Source: Theristus sp. LFF4_11 (taxonomy: Eukaryota > Nematoda > Chromadorea > Monhysterida > Xyalidae). From it: a stretch of DNA of 64,000 nucleotides. Of this stretch, positions 1 to 12,774 are shown piece by piece. Each line of letters starts with the position of its first letter. The stretch's first letter is position 1. The stretch covers positions 62,001 through 126,000 of the forward strand of contig JASANC010001532.1 in assembly GCA_030248135.1 (NCBI GenBank). The letters run 5' to 3'. A program made the position numbers and the translations under genes. Under the pieces are notes generated by a model. The model searched no databases, was not told the origin of the DNA, and was given only the letters and a program-made list of their open reading frames with translations.

Positions 1-798
1 AGTGAGCATGAGCGTGAATGTGATCAGCTTCTTAAAATGCAGTACACTTAATAATTTTTTAACCGGAAGTTGGTGTGCAAAACCAGCCAAGCTTGTGTTT
101 ACCCTGTGTTCTTGAATCGGTCCAATGGTTACACGTCAAAAATGCTGTCCACTTTTGACCTCCGTGCAGACATAATTCACCACACGAACATGCACACATT
201 GCACAGTTTCTACATGCTCATGCTTGACTTGTGCACCGTGTTGGCATGTGAACACGGCAGACGCATCAACGTGTAATCGATCTTTTTATAACGGCACACA
301 AAATTATGATCAATTGCTGTGTTCGCTGGAAATCGAAACAACAAGACCCCTAAGTCAGCGTTTCCTGGCGTCGCTAATTCATTCAAATTGGCTGTTTCCC
401 AATCGCGCATTTTCAAATATGCCCAAAGTCACGTGTTTTTATCTGTCCTGCAATGCAGCGTGTATTATCTTTTTCATTGAACGTGTCGCAATGCGTTTGC
501 GTGCACCGATACGGAAAATGTTTCATGACAGCGCGGAAATTTGAAATCGACGCAACTGAACGTAATTTGACCGCAGATTTGAGCAAAAAATGAAAAACAA
601 AAATAATCAGCATCTTTTTTCACGAAATACCGTAAAATTATTTTTTTAAATTCATATTCGAAGTTACGTTCCGGCTCAAAACAGCGCGTTCAGATTTCAG
701 CTGAACAACGATGACAACTAAAGATGCTGTTGTGTCTGATTTTTGGTTTATAAAACATTTGCTTCCGATTTGATATGGCAAAATTGAAAGGCATTTAG
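1..798. other. No gene recognised
   Basis: AT-rich sequence with only short open frames (up to about 106 codons) and no recognisable protein, RNA gene or repeat partner elsewhere in the window. It is the left flank of the fold-back element that starts at 805. Confidence 0.5.
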
Positions 799-804
799 TT
801 TTAA

Positions 805-3800
805 CCAGGGTCCCGTCACTGACGACACGAGAATGTTGCCATGATGCGGGCCATAGCTTTTTTTGCGCCTACATCGGTCAAATTGGGTCATCGACCACTC
901 AAAATGATCGCACGGGGACAAAGAATTTGTTTTCGGCCATAAAATTTTTTTGGCCCAAAATAATTATTACTTTTGGCCAGAAAACCAATTTTTAAAGAAA
1001 AATAGCCTTGATTTTTTAAATTGTTTTATTTTTAAAAAAAACATAGTTGGGTTACAAAAAAAACAAAATAAATAGCGACGTGCTAGAGACGTGTGCGCAA
1101 CTGAAAAAAAATAAACCGGGCTCAGACTATGACCTGTGTGAGTGCCGCGCACAAAACAATTGAAAATTTTGCAAAACTGCTCATTTTTTAAATGTTCAAA
1201 AGTCTCCAGAAAACGTCTTATCTAAAATTTTAAAAATCCAAGTGCCCAGCACTAACGTCAGGTTGCTCCCACATTGTTTTAAACCTTAACCAGGTTCAGA
1301 CTAGGACTTATGAGACGGTAGTAACACGAAAACTCAAAATGACACTAAAAAGTGCCCATTTACCGACTTTAAAAAGACTCCAGAAAACATGCCAAGCTTT
1401 CTTTTTGTGTCAAATCTATTCTATCATAAGGCCAACTTGTTGTCTCATTGAAATGACGTCCAACCAAGCTCAAACTAGGACTGGTTTCACTGCCGCTCTG
1501 TCGTGAATGCTAAATTTCGTCGAAAATACCCCTCGCACAAAAAAAAATAAAAAATCCAAAAAAATATAGACTCTTCAAATAAAAAAACAAAGTAGATAGC
1601 GATATACTGCGGACGTGTGCGCAACTGAAAAAAATAAAACCGGGCTCAGACTACGACCTGTGTGAGTGCCGCGCACAAAACATTTCAAAATTTTGCGAAA
1701 TTGCTCATTTTTCAAACGTTGAAAAATCTCCGGAAACCGTCTTATGTAAAATTTTAAAAATCCAAGTGCCCACAACTAACAGCAGGTTGTTCCCACATTG
1801 TTTTAAATGCTAAACAGGTTTAGACTAGGACTTATGAGACGGTAGCAACACGGAAACTCAAAATGACACCAAAAAGCGCCCATTTACCGACTTTAAAAAG
1901 ACTCCATAAAACAAGCCAAACTTTCTTTTTGTGTCAAATTTATTCTATCACAAAGCCAACTTGTTGTCTCATTTAAATGACGTCTAACCAAGCTAAGACT
2001 AGGACTGGTTTCACTGCTGCTCTGTCGAGATTGCTAAATTTCGTCGAAAATACCCCTCGCACAAAAAAATAAAAAAATCCAGAAAAATATAGACTCTTCA
2101 AATAAAAAAAACAAAATGAATAGCGATATACTGCGAACGTGTACGCAACTGAAAAAAATAAAACCGGACTCAGACTATGACCTGTGTGAGTGCCGCGCAC
2201 AACGCATTTCAAAATTTCGCAAAATTCCATTGTTTACAGGTGTTCCAAAGATCTTAGAAAACGTCCAATGTAAAATTTTAAAAATCCAAGTGCCCAGCAC
2301 TAACGGCAGGTTGCTCTCCCAGATTGTTTTAAACACTAACCAGCTTCAGACTAGGACTTATGAGACGGTAGTAACACGGAAACTCAAAATGACACCAAAA
2401 AGTGCCCATTTACCGACTTTAAAAAGACTCCAGAAAACATGCCAAGCTTTCTTTCTGTGTCAAGTCTATTCTATCATAAAGCCAACTTGTTGTCTCATTG
2501 AAATAACGTTTAACCAAGCTCAGACTAGGACTGGTTTTACTACGTCTCTGTCGAGAATGCTAAATTTCGTCAAAAACAAAAAATAAGGACTGGTGTTCCA
2601 AAGATCTTAGAAAACGTCTATTGTAAAAATTTTGAAAATCCAAGTGCCCAGCACTAACGGCACTTTTCTTTAATGCTTAATAGTTGGATTTTTCAATATC
2701 TGTTGAGTTTTGAGTTTTATGGACTCTGTCGCACACTCGGAAATGAGTAATTTACACAAATTTTGACTTTTTCGTCAGGCACTGCCGCTGCGAATTGTAT
2801 GGCTTTTTGGTGCCATTTTGAGTTTCCGTGTTACTACTGTCTCATAAGTCTTCGTCTGAGCTTGGTTAAGGTTTAAAACAATGTGGGAGCAATCTGCCGT
2901 TAGTGTTGGGCACTTGGATTTTTAAAATTTTACATTAGACGTTTTCTAAGATCTTTGGAACACCTGGAAACAAAGGAATTTTGGGAAATTTTGATTTGTT
3001 TTGTGCGCGGCACTCACACAGATCATAGTCTAAGCCCGGTTTTATTTTTTTCAGTTGCGTACACGTCCGCAGTATATTGCTATCCATTTTGTTTTTTTAT
3101 TTGAAGAGTCTACATTTTTCTGGATTCTTTTTAATTTTTTGTGCGAGGGGTATTTTCGACAAAATTTAGCATTCTCAACAGAGCGGCAGTGAAACCAGTC
3201 CTAGTCTGAGCTTGATTAGACGTCATTTCAATGAGACAACAAGTTTGCTTCATGATAGAATAGATTTGACACAAAAAGAAAGCTTGGCATGTTTTCTGGA
3301 GTCTTTTTAAAGTCGGTAAATGGGCGCTTTTTGGTGTCATTTTGAGTTTCCGTGTTACTACCGTCTCATAAGTCCTAGTCTGAAGCTGGTTAGAATTTAA
3401 AACAATGTGGGAACAACCTGCCGTTAGTTGTGGGCACTTGGATTTTTAAAATTTTACATAAGACGGTTTCCGGAGATTTTTCAACGTTTGAAAAATGAGC
3501 AATTTTGCAAAATTTTGAAATGTTTTGTGCGCGGCACTCACACAGGTCGTAGTCTGAGCCCGGTTTTATTTTTTTCAGTTGCGCACACGTCCGCAGTATA
3601 TCGCTATTTACTTTGTTTTTTTATTTGAAGAGTCTATATTTTTCTGGATTTTTTATTTTTTTGTGCGAGGGGTATTTTCGACGAAATTTAGCATTCTCGA
3701 CAGAGCGGCAGTGAAACCAGTCCTAGTTTGTACTTGGTTGGACGTCATTTCAATGAGACAACAAGTTGGTTTTATGATACAATAGATTTGACACAGAAAG

Positions 3801-4927
3801 AAAGCTTGGCATGTTTTCTGGAGTCTTTTTAATGTCGGTAAATGGGCATTTTTTGGTGTCATTTTGAGTTTCCGTGTTACTACCATCTCATAAGTCCTAG
3901 TCTGAAACTGGTTAAAGTTTAAAACAATGTGGGAGCAACCTGCCGTTAGTGCTGGGTACTTGGATTTTCAAAATTTTACATTAGACGTTTTCTGAGATCT
4001 TTGGAACAACTGGAAACAATGGAATTTTGTGAAATTTTGACTTGTTTTATGCGCGGCACTCACACAGATCATAATCTAAGCCCGATTTTATTTTTTTCAG
4101 TTGCGCACACGTCCGCAGTGTATTGCTATTTACTTTGTTTTTTTTTATTTAAAAAGTCTATATTTTTCTGGATTTTTTTATATTTTTTGTGCAAGGGGTG
4201 TTTTCGACGAAATTTAGCATTTTCGACAGAGCGGCAGTGGAAACAGTTCTGGTCTGAGCTTGGTTGGACGTCATTTCAATGAGACAACAAGTTGGCCTTA
4301 TGATAGAATAGATTTGACACAAAAAGAAAGCTTGGCATGTTTTCTGGAGTTTTTTTAAAGTCGGTAAATGGGCACTTTTTAGTGTCATTTTGAGTTTTCG
4401 TGTTACTACCGTCTCATAAGTCCTAGTCTGAACCTGGTTAAAATTTAAAACAATGTGGGAGCAACCTGACGTTAGTGCTGGGCACTTGGATTTTCAAAAT
4501 TTTACATAAGACGTTTTCTGGAGACTTTTGAACATTTAAAAAATGAGCAATTTTGCAAAATTTTCAATTGTTTTGTGCGCGGCACTCACACAGGTCATAG
4601 TCTGAGCCCGGTTTATTTTTTTTCAGTTGCGCATACGTCTCTAGCACGTCGCTATCTTTGTTTTTTGTTTTTTTTGTAACCCAACTATGGTTTTTTTTTA
4701 AATAAAACAATTTAAAAAATCAAGGCTATTTTTCTTTAAAAATCGGTTTTTTGGCCAAAAGTGATAATTATTTTGGGCCAAAAAAGTTTTTATGGCCGAA
4801 AACAAATTCTTTGTCCCCGTGCGATCATTTTGAGTGGTAAATGACCCAATTTGACCAATGTAGGCGCAAAACAAGCTATGGCCCGCATCATGGCAACATT
4901 CTCGTGTCGTCAGTGACGGGACCCTGG
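805..4927. mobile_element. Fold-back (FB-like) element with 524-bp tandem units in both arms
   Basis: The two ends are inverted copies: CCAGGGTCCCGTCACTGACG starts at 805, and its reverse complement ends at 4927. About 200 bp of unique terminal sequence is followed inward by tandem units. A marker in the unit (GAGTGCCGCGC) recurs at about 1140, 1664 and 2188, a period of 524 bp. Its reverse complement recurs at about 3005, 3529, 4051 and 4577. The left arm therefore has three units and the right arm four, joined near 2590-2700. The element is flanked on both sides by the direct repeat TTTTAA (799-804 and 4928-4933), a likely target-site duplication. Open frames inside it are repeated because the units are repeated; none resembles a transposase, so it is probably non-autonomous. 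Long inverted arms made of tandem units are the hallmark of Drosophila FB-type elements, but the family is not identified. Confidence 0.85.
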
Positions 4928-4933
4928 TTTTAA

Positions 4934-7900
4934 CACAAATATTCATCTTTGCTGGCATCAAGAGCGCACCACCGTTATCGTCATTCTTTAAAAAACTCTC
5001 AGTTCTCAACTTAAAATTTGTTTTTTTTTATTTTTCTGCATCTTATAAGTTACAAACAAGTTTTGACCATCAAAATCCCAACATTCATCCACACAAACAC
5101 TCAAAAATTGAAAAAATTCAAAAGGAAAATGCAATTTGACAGACCCGCGTTTTAACCTGATCAGGGTTAGGCAGCAGCCAATCAGCTAATGCCCTAAATT
5201 TCTCAGTCGGACGTCGGACTGTACAGTGACCATGTGCAGTGTCGATATTTGCCAATTGTGCGTACAATGGACAAAGACATGAACTGAATTGCACGAATAA
5301 CTGGTTAATTAAAACACGTCAAATTTGAAGGTTTCTAAACATTTTTTCTTTTACTCAAATTTCGCGCGCTCCTTGCACCCTGAAAAAAGCTTTCATGTTT
5401 AATCGGCCATAGCATACATAGCGGTAGAGATTTTCTTGCAATTTCGTAGCACACGCTTGAGTTACAAATTTTGTTTTCAACTTGTGAAAACTGATTAGAA
5501 GCCGTGAAACCACCAGATTGCCGTTCCACAGCAGTGCCGCAATTCGGTGTTTTTCTCATATGCATTTTTTTGAGTTCCAGGCAAAATAATGTCGGCGCAT
5601 CGTGTGCCGCGTTTTGCAAGGCTGCAGGCAACGCAATTTCAGTAATGACATCCTGTGTGTCAGTGGGTGCGCGGGCATTTTTTGTAATCTGCATTCAGCT
5701 TTCAGTGAAAGCGTGCACGGCAAACGGAATGCAGTCGGCCGTTGATTGATGCATCAGCAAGCGAGAGCATTACGAAAAGCCTGTATCTGCAAGGAAATCT
5801 AAAAGTTTGAAGCAGACTCACACAATTCTGCTGCGCGACGGGGTCTATTTTTGTTGCATCGAATTTTCATTCAGACTGTATGTAGTTGGTTTTTCGGACG
5901 GATTTTGCATCATGGTTTGTTTGTTGTGCAAAATGAATGCAATTGCGAGCAAAACATTGGGCTGTCCGTTTCATTGATAAACGTTGGAAAATTGAGTGAA
6001 TGAAAATGATGAAACAAATTGTTACTCTCGTAAAACAGCGTTTAGTTTATCTCGGAATTTTTGTTAACAGGCATGGCAGTGGTTGTAGTGTTAAACGGCT
6101 GATTTTGCCATTATCACCTAAATACATGTGATTGGTTATAAAACGATAGGGGGTCTGCTGAATATGCACGCAAAATAATCGCCCATTGATTGCAGTTTAG
6201 GGTCAAAAGAAGCTGGGGTGACGAGACTGAATGGGGGTGAAAAAATGCATGCAGGGCAGTAAATTACGCCGGAGCAATGAAGCGCGTCAAAAACAGCCGG
6301 ACAGCAAAATTGTATAAGGGAAGGGCGTTGAGTGGGCGTGCGCAGCTGCTGCTGCTGCTGAAGTAGGAAAATTGGCAAAAGAAGCGCACAAACTGGACGT
6401 CGCTTGTTGTTGGCATTGGCATTGGCATGTTCTCAACCGTCAGCGAAACTGAACGAATGGGGCAACGAAATTTCCAATGAATAGAAATCGAAAACAGACA
6501 GACAGATTGAGATTGAAGGCATGTGATGTGCGTTAGCGCGTGGCCATCTGCCCTATACATTGGATTGTCTCTTGGAGGACGGGAGGACCACCACAAATGC
6601 ACTGTATTGAACACATCGCAAGTCTCACATGAAATAAAACAATTGTGTCTCTTCTTCGGGAAGAAACTGAAAAACGTGCATTTCAGATTGTTGGGTTTTT
6701 TTAACCTGGTATGTAATTTTAAAGTAACATGTGAGAAACTGCATGGGCTGATTATTGTTCAATGAAAAACAAAACAAAAGGATTCACCACTTTCATCACT
6801 GAGCCTCATAACGCGTCAAATTTCATGCTTCTAAAAAAACGTTCTCATACAGAACGAACATGAAACATGAAAAATGAATACGAATGAAAGATGCCTCACA
6901 TACAATGCATTGATCGATATAACCTGAGATCACTTGGGAACGATGAAGCCGCGGTGTTCTTGACGACTGATTGAAGCATTATGGTGTCATGTTTTAACTG
7001 TGAGCTGAGAGGCAGATACAATTTCCAATTTCGCTTCAGGATGCATCTCTAATGATTAGCCTCATTAGTGCATCTTCATAAATACCTACTGACCGATCAA
7101 CAATTTCAGGATCCCGCGTGCTAAAGGCGTTTGCAGCTTTGAAAGCTTGATATTTTGCATACGTTAATGCTCTATCACTCACTGATAACCTTCAGTTCAC
7201 TACATGACCACCATCAAGGTTTTTCCCTCAGTTCAGCCAGCAACGGTGATTAAAAATATCAGGGATATTAAAGGCATCGATGTACGAGTATGTTTATAAG
7301 CCGTGATTTCAAGCGCTGCGCAGACCTCACTAATTAAGTAAATCTTATGAACATGTACATGCATGAAAGTTGATACAGCGAAGCTCTATAGCTAAGCAGG
7401 ATAAAGGGCACTACAGTGTACGATGCATGTGAATGCGCGTGGGCCGACAGCTTTCGCAAAATCGCGCTCAGTCCACCGATACACTTCTTTCTGGCTGTTG
7501 CCGTCTCGTGTCCACGGGCTTTATGCTCCCTTGTTGTCGTGCAATTGTTGTTTTCATGTTTTTGTTCGTGGATAAATCATATCCAACTCCTTCCGGTCCG
7601 AAACTACAAAGGATTTCTGAATTTTTCCAACGGTCGAACGACTGATTTATTTCAATGTGGCTTTAAAACTCTCCGGGAAAACTGTGGATTTGAAAAGAGC
7701 GCCTGAACAGCGACTACTCCGTTCGTGACTCGTGGACGCCCCCATCGATCTACACTTCACGTCACAGTCGATGTGCCTTCGTTGTACGCTCCTACTGAAA
7801 CAGTTGCAACTGCGCCAGCAGGTAAGCTCGCTAGCACAGGCCCGTTCTCAGATAAAGTTTCAAATTCGTCAGCGCAAAAGAAAAATTACAGCATGAAAGG

Positions 7901-9939
7901 GCACAAAGAATCCTGACGCTCTCTCTCTCTCTCGAGGGACGTGCTTCCTCTGTGAAGCTGGCAACTGCAAAGAGTAGTCCTTCATGGAGGATAAAGCGTC
8001 AATCTCAGAACGAGCGACTTCTGCGTGGAGGTGTGTCGTGGTTGACGAACAGGCGTGCGAAATGTCATAAAAATTTAGTGTGACTCGGGCGCACAAAGCA
8101 CAGATCTAGGCGAAAAATTATAGCCGGAGGAAATAAACATGACAGAGTGAAGCATGTGAAGAAAGCAGAGGCAGCACCACGCAAAACGCAAATGCGACAT
8201 GAATGTTTCGGCACTGATAGAAACACGCTGCGAAATCCACATGCGTAGGGCTGGCCACTGTGATTTTGTGGGAGCGTCGCTGAATAATAATATAATTTAA
8301 TGAAACGATTCACATGTGAGAGAGTGAGTCTCGCAAAAAGCGTCCTGTGCCGCAGCAGCTTTCGGCCGTGCATGGATGTGTGCTCACGGCGCGCCCATCA
8401 AACGCGACCAGACACGCGTGCCGTCAACAACTGCATCCACTTTCGTTGGCTTTTTATTCGGGCATCACTCCAGTGCCATCCATGCTCGTCAGTGTTGTGC
8501 TCTGAGCTTAATGAGCAGCTATTGAATTTGTCCAACTGACTCTGGCATGCGCTATAATGTTCTTCTTTCTGTGTCCATCGTGCCGTCTTCTTCTGCTGGT
8601 GATGCGATAGATTTTACTAATTTATTTTGCCACATGCAGTTGCAGTGCGCGCGTGCGAGTAGCCGAATCTGCATCCGTTTTATCGTTGACAACGCAACAC
8701 ACACAGCACCGGGCGTCCATGTCGCCCATCACAAGCACTGCGACACACGTAACAAAGTTGCGTCGGGTGTATGCGCCTCTGGCAGTGGGTAGCCACAGAC
8801 TGCGTGCCTAACTCGTCCGTTTTCTCTACGTTCTTTCCCCACGATCGTCATGACCGAAATTGGTTTCATTTGCGCAAGTCTCTTTTGAGCGCGCCGTGTC
8901 TGCTCTGTCGTTGATATCGCACGAATTTATTCAACAAAAGCGCGCACAGGCCCCGCCGCGACGACACAGCCTCATTTGCGACGTATTCACTGACGCGCTG
9001 CTGCTGTCCATATCGGCACATCGCATTATCAGTCGGACACACATTTTCGCATTCGCGCACACATTCCAAAACAAGCGCAGCCCTCGCCAACGTTGGCAGA
9101 CATTCGCGCCATCATCGGCGAAAATTTGGTACGTCCAGCGGCTCCTCTAAGGAAAACGCATCCATTCTGGTTTCGTTTCGCTGTGTGTGTCCGTGTGTGT
9201 TTTGTTGTCGTCGTCGTGTTCTCATATCGTTGTATTGTCTTTGTATCATCGTCGTATAACTGTTCCGTTTGTCTAAAGCGCGCCCTAACAACAACGGGAA
9301 TAAAGACAATCGCAAATCTATGTATAACAATCAATTTCAACTGTGCAACTATAATTCAACAATCAATTTCTTCAATTGTTCGGCACAGTTTCGTGTATTG
9401 TTAGACCGCATTACCAATAAACAAGACGCGGGTTCGGCAGTCAATGTCTTATCGTAAGCCGTTGCTTCTGGAACTAATTTTCAATCCGCTGAAATCGTCG
9501 CCATAACTTTCTCCATATTGACATTGCACCTCCACTATTTCTCAGGGCATCGTGCTGTTCTATCAGATACATGTAATTGAAAAATTAACGGATATTATTT
9601 TCAATAGGACCATTATCATAATCCATTGACATGTTCGCAATCATGGAGGTAAGCACCAAGAAAAAGGGATACCACCAAGGATGGGCGGATATGATTAGGA
9701 ATTAAGGGCATTCTAATTAAAGCAAAAGTACGTATGTGTAAGGTGCTTTCGTTAGTGGTACGTTCACAAACTCTATTAGCCGTCACTACTTCAAACAACA
9801 TTGACAGTGCTAAAAAACATGCCCAATAAATAACCAACGTACCAGATCAATCCCAAAATCGTGGCCGTGTCTACCATATTCCAAAAGCACAGCCCAAATC
9901 AAAAAAAATCAAATTTAAAGCTTGCCACCCATTTTGCAG
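4934..9939. other. Intergenic or 5' intronic region of the CELF gene; no coding exon recognised
   Basis: I searched for the missing first RRM of the CELF gene and found none here. About 5030-5190 is a fragment related to the small repeat at 29450-29728: both share a run ending in CCTGATCAGGGTTA. Simple repeats include a CTG run near 6344-6360, TTGGCA repeats near 6412-6430 and a CT run near 7918-7934. The stretch 7400-9450 is richer in GC and CpG than its surroundings and could hold promoter or 5' UTR sequence. That is only a guess from composition. Confidence 0.4.
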
Positions 9940-12774
9940 ATGAATCGGCCGATGCAGGTGAAACCGGCAGACAGCGAGAACCGCGGCGACCAGGCGGAAG
10001 ACCGCAAGCTGTTCATTGGGATGCTCTCGAAGCAGCAGACGGAGGACGATGTGCGACGCCTGTTCGAGCCGTACGGCAGCATCGAGGAGTGCACGGTGCT
10101 CCGGGGGCCTGACGGCGCCAGCAAAGGTGCCATGCAAACGCCACTGCTGTGCACAGAGACTGCAAACAAACTTTGCATACGTACGAATTCGCAGTTCAAT
10201 TGACTGAAAAATCATTTGCGCTTTCAGGTTGCGCGTTCGTGAAATTTGCCAACAACGCCGAAGCGCAGGCCGCGATCACAGCACTGCACGGCAGTCAAAC
10301 AATGCCCGTATGTGCATGGCTTTCTTGTTATTCACCCTCGCATAACGTTTCAATTTTTTAACCAAAAGTGACATTTGAAGTTCAATAGTAACCTCGCAAG
10401 CATTTCCCTTTTCAGGGCGCCTCCTCTAGTCTTGTCGTGAAATTCGCCGACACAGAGAAAGAGAGGCAAGTGCGTCGAATGCAGCAAATGGCCGCACAGT
10501 TGGGCCTATTGAATCCGATGCTGTTGAACCAAGTGGGCGCGTACGCACAGGCGTTCCAGCAGGTACAAGGGTACCCAGAACCTCAGGTACCCCACGAATC
10601 AGGCATGCATTGCTCGTGCAGACCACTCGCACCAATCGGTGGTCTGTGCTCGTGTCGCAGGGTGGCTTGTACGCGCACCTATTTTTATAAAAGCACGGCA
10701 GAAACGCAGCTGGTTGGTAGCTGGAGCAAGCAGAATTTTGTTGCATTTGAACTGGATTATTATGTATGTGTGGTGAAAATGGTGGTCACCAGACGTCACA
10801 ACAAGTCGTTTACATTTCTAGATCGTTGGCCAACCACAGCCGACACATGCACCGACGGCAGCAAGCAGCATGCTGGCAGCTGCCAACCAGGCAGGCCTTT
10901 CGGCGCATCAAGTCGCCACAGCCGGCACGCCCACGGCGTATTTCGCGCCAGCCGCAGTGGCAATGCCGCCAGCCGGCGTGCACAGCAACGCCATCCAACT
11001 GACGGGACAGTCGACAGCAGCGCTGATGGCCGCGAGTCATTCGAGTGCAGCCGCAGCACAGCAGCTCGCAGCAGCGGGCGCCATTGCCGCCTCACCGAAC
11101 GGAGTGTTCACGCCAGCCGGCTCGGCGGCGTTCCCGATCGCAACGGTGAGCACGCAGCCGCACCACGTCGCAAACGCGATCACCACCGACACGGTCGTCA
11201 GCTACGCCAACGGACTCGCACACTACTCGCGTGAGTGCTCTTTGCAAACTGGCACAACTGGGACTGCTGGATGAAATGGCGATAGAGCTTCGATTGAGAA
11301 CATTAAGCAATGTGTTGTCGCAGCAGTAGTGTTATGTTTTGTAATCTGAAAAACACCGCACTGAAATTGTAAAAAGCAAAAAAACGCCGTCAAATGAAAC
11401 GGTGTCGTCAGATAATCTTTCTGTGGTGATTTTATGAACTGCGGTGTTTAGTGGATTCGTTGTAAACTACCGTATGTAGTATTTTCAAGCGACATAAAAA
11501 TCGTTTAGCATCGTGGGGTTCATATTGTGAATTTGAATATGCATGTCATCGCCGTCGTTTCGTTGTTTTATAATTTAGGGATGCATTTTTTTTACGTTTT
11601 GGGTAGAATTACAAGCTTCGAAATTTCCGGCTGACCATCTTTTGACTGTCAAATAAAATTTTTTGGTAAACAATACCATAAACACGTTCTTCTGTTCAGC
11701 GCCATCAACGGCTAACGGTGAAGCGCAAGCAGCGAATTACGCGGCTCAGTTGCAAGCAGCCTATGGCAATGCAGCGCAGCAACTTTTCGGTTATGACCAA
11801 TCGGCAGCGAACGTCGCAGCGGCAGCGGCAGCCAATTGTGAGTGCACCATTTGTGTTTTTTATACTTCAAAACGTTGGTTCTGCTGGCCGCTGACGTGTA
11901 CGTGATAGTTTCAGACTAAAAAAAGAGATTGAAAAGATCTTTTGTGACGGGAGCGTGCGACAACTTCTTCTTCTTCTTAGAACACCAACTATGTACACTA
12001 TGGCTGGCGGAAATTTGAAAAGAAGTCAAATCCAAATGAGTTGCTGTTGCAATTTTCAAAACCATTCAGCGTACCCGGCCGCCTACGGGCAAGCGTTCCA
12101 ACAAGCGCTCGCAGCGCAACAAGCGGCGCTGCTGACAAACTCGCAGAAAGAAGGCGAGTACGGACGGCCAAATTGTAAATTTATAGAGCATTGAATATTA
12201 GTTTGTTTGAATGTTTCCATGTTGTCGTTGTGTTTTTTTTTAACTTGGTGGTTGTTCTTTTACGGTATATCCAGTTTTTGCAGTTTTCTAATTTCAAGCG
12301 ACACCCAGAATGTAGACAGCTGGTATTTGTTGCATGCGTATTTTGAACGCTGAAACACAATTCAGGAACTGCACCAAATGTTTGTCTGTTTTTCAGTCAC
12401 CGGACCGGATGGCGCTAATCTATTCATTTATCATCTGCCGCAAGAGTTTGGCGACGCTGAACTGATGCAAATGTTCATGCCATTCGGTCATGTACTTTCA
12501 GCAAAGGTGTTCATTGATCGAGCAACAAATCAGAGCAAATGCTTTGGTACGTTCTTTGCCGTTGCATTCATTTTAGTTTTGTGCCGGTTCCACAATGATA
12601 TTTCCTGCCGGTTTTGTTTTTGATGTTTTTTCGTTTTGTTGTTTAGGCTTTGTCAGCTTCGACAGTCCACCGTCAGCCCAGGCAGCTATCCAGGCGATGA
12701 ACGGCTTCCAAATTGGCATGAAACGACTGAAAGTCCAACTAAAACGGCCCAAAGACGGAAACAAACCGTACTGA
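9940..12774 (+). CDS. CELF/Bruno-like RNA-binding protein (CELF3-6 / UNC-75 type), RRM2 to C-terminus
   Basis: RNA-binding protein of the CELF family, which controls alternative splicing, translation and mRNA decay through GU-rich sites. Exons: 9940-10126, 10228-10307, 10416-10562, 10822-11230, 11700-11837, 12070-12153, 12397-12546, 12647-12774. All phases agree and give 440 residues. RRM2 has RNP2 LFIGML (residues 24-29) and RNP1 KGCAFVKF (62-69), followed by the family signature [18 protein letters not shown] long Ala/Gln-rich linker (about 139-347) is spread over three exons. RRM3 has LFIYHL (357-362) and RNP1 KCFGFVSF (396-403), and the protein ends [10 protein letters not shown], typical of CELF. 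RRM1 was not found in the 9 kb upstream. The exon at 9940 begins exactly after an acceptor (TTTTGCAG) and corresponds to the residues after RRM1 in relatives. So the gene probably starts outside the window, or an internal ATG is used. Alternative donors exist after 10586 and 12174. The family call is secure; the 5' end is open. Confidence 0.92.

Noticed and set aside
2116..2586. 156-codon open frame on + and its relatives at 3131-3886
   Set aside because: These repeat because the 524-bp units of the fold-back element repeat. There is no transposase motif and the frames are on differing strands.
5335..5694. 119-codon open frame on -
   Set aside because: No family resemblance, no splice context, and an overlapping frame on the other strand.
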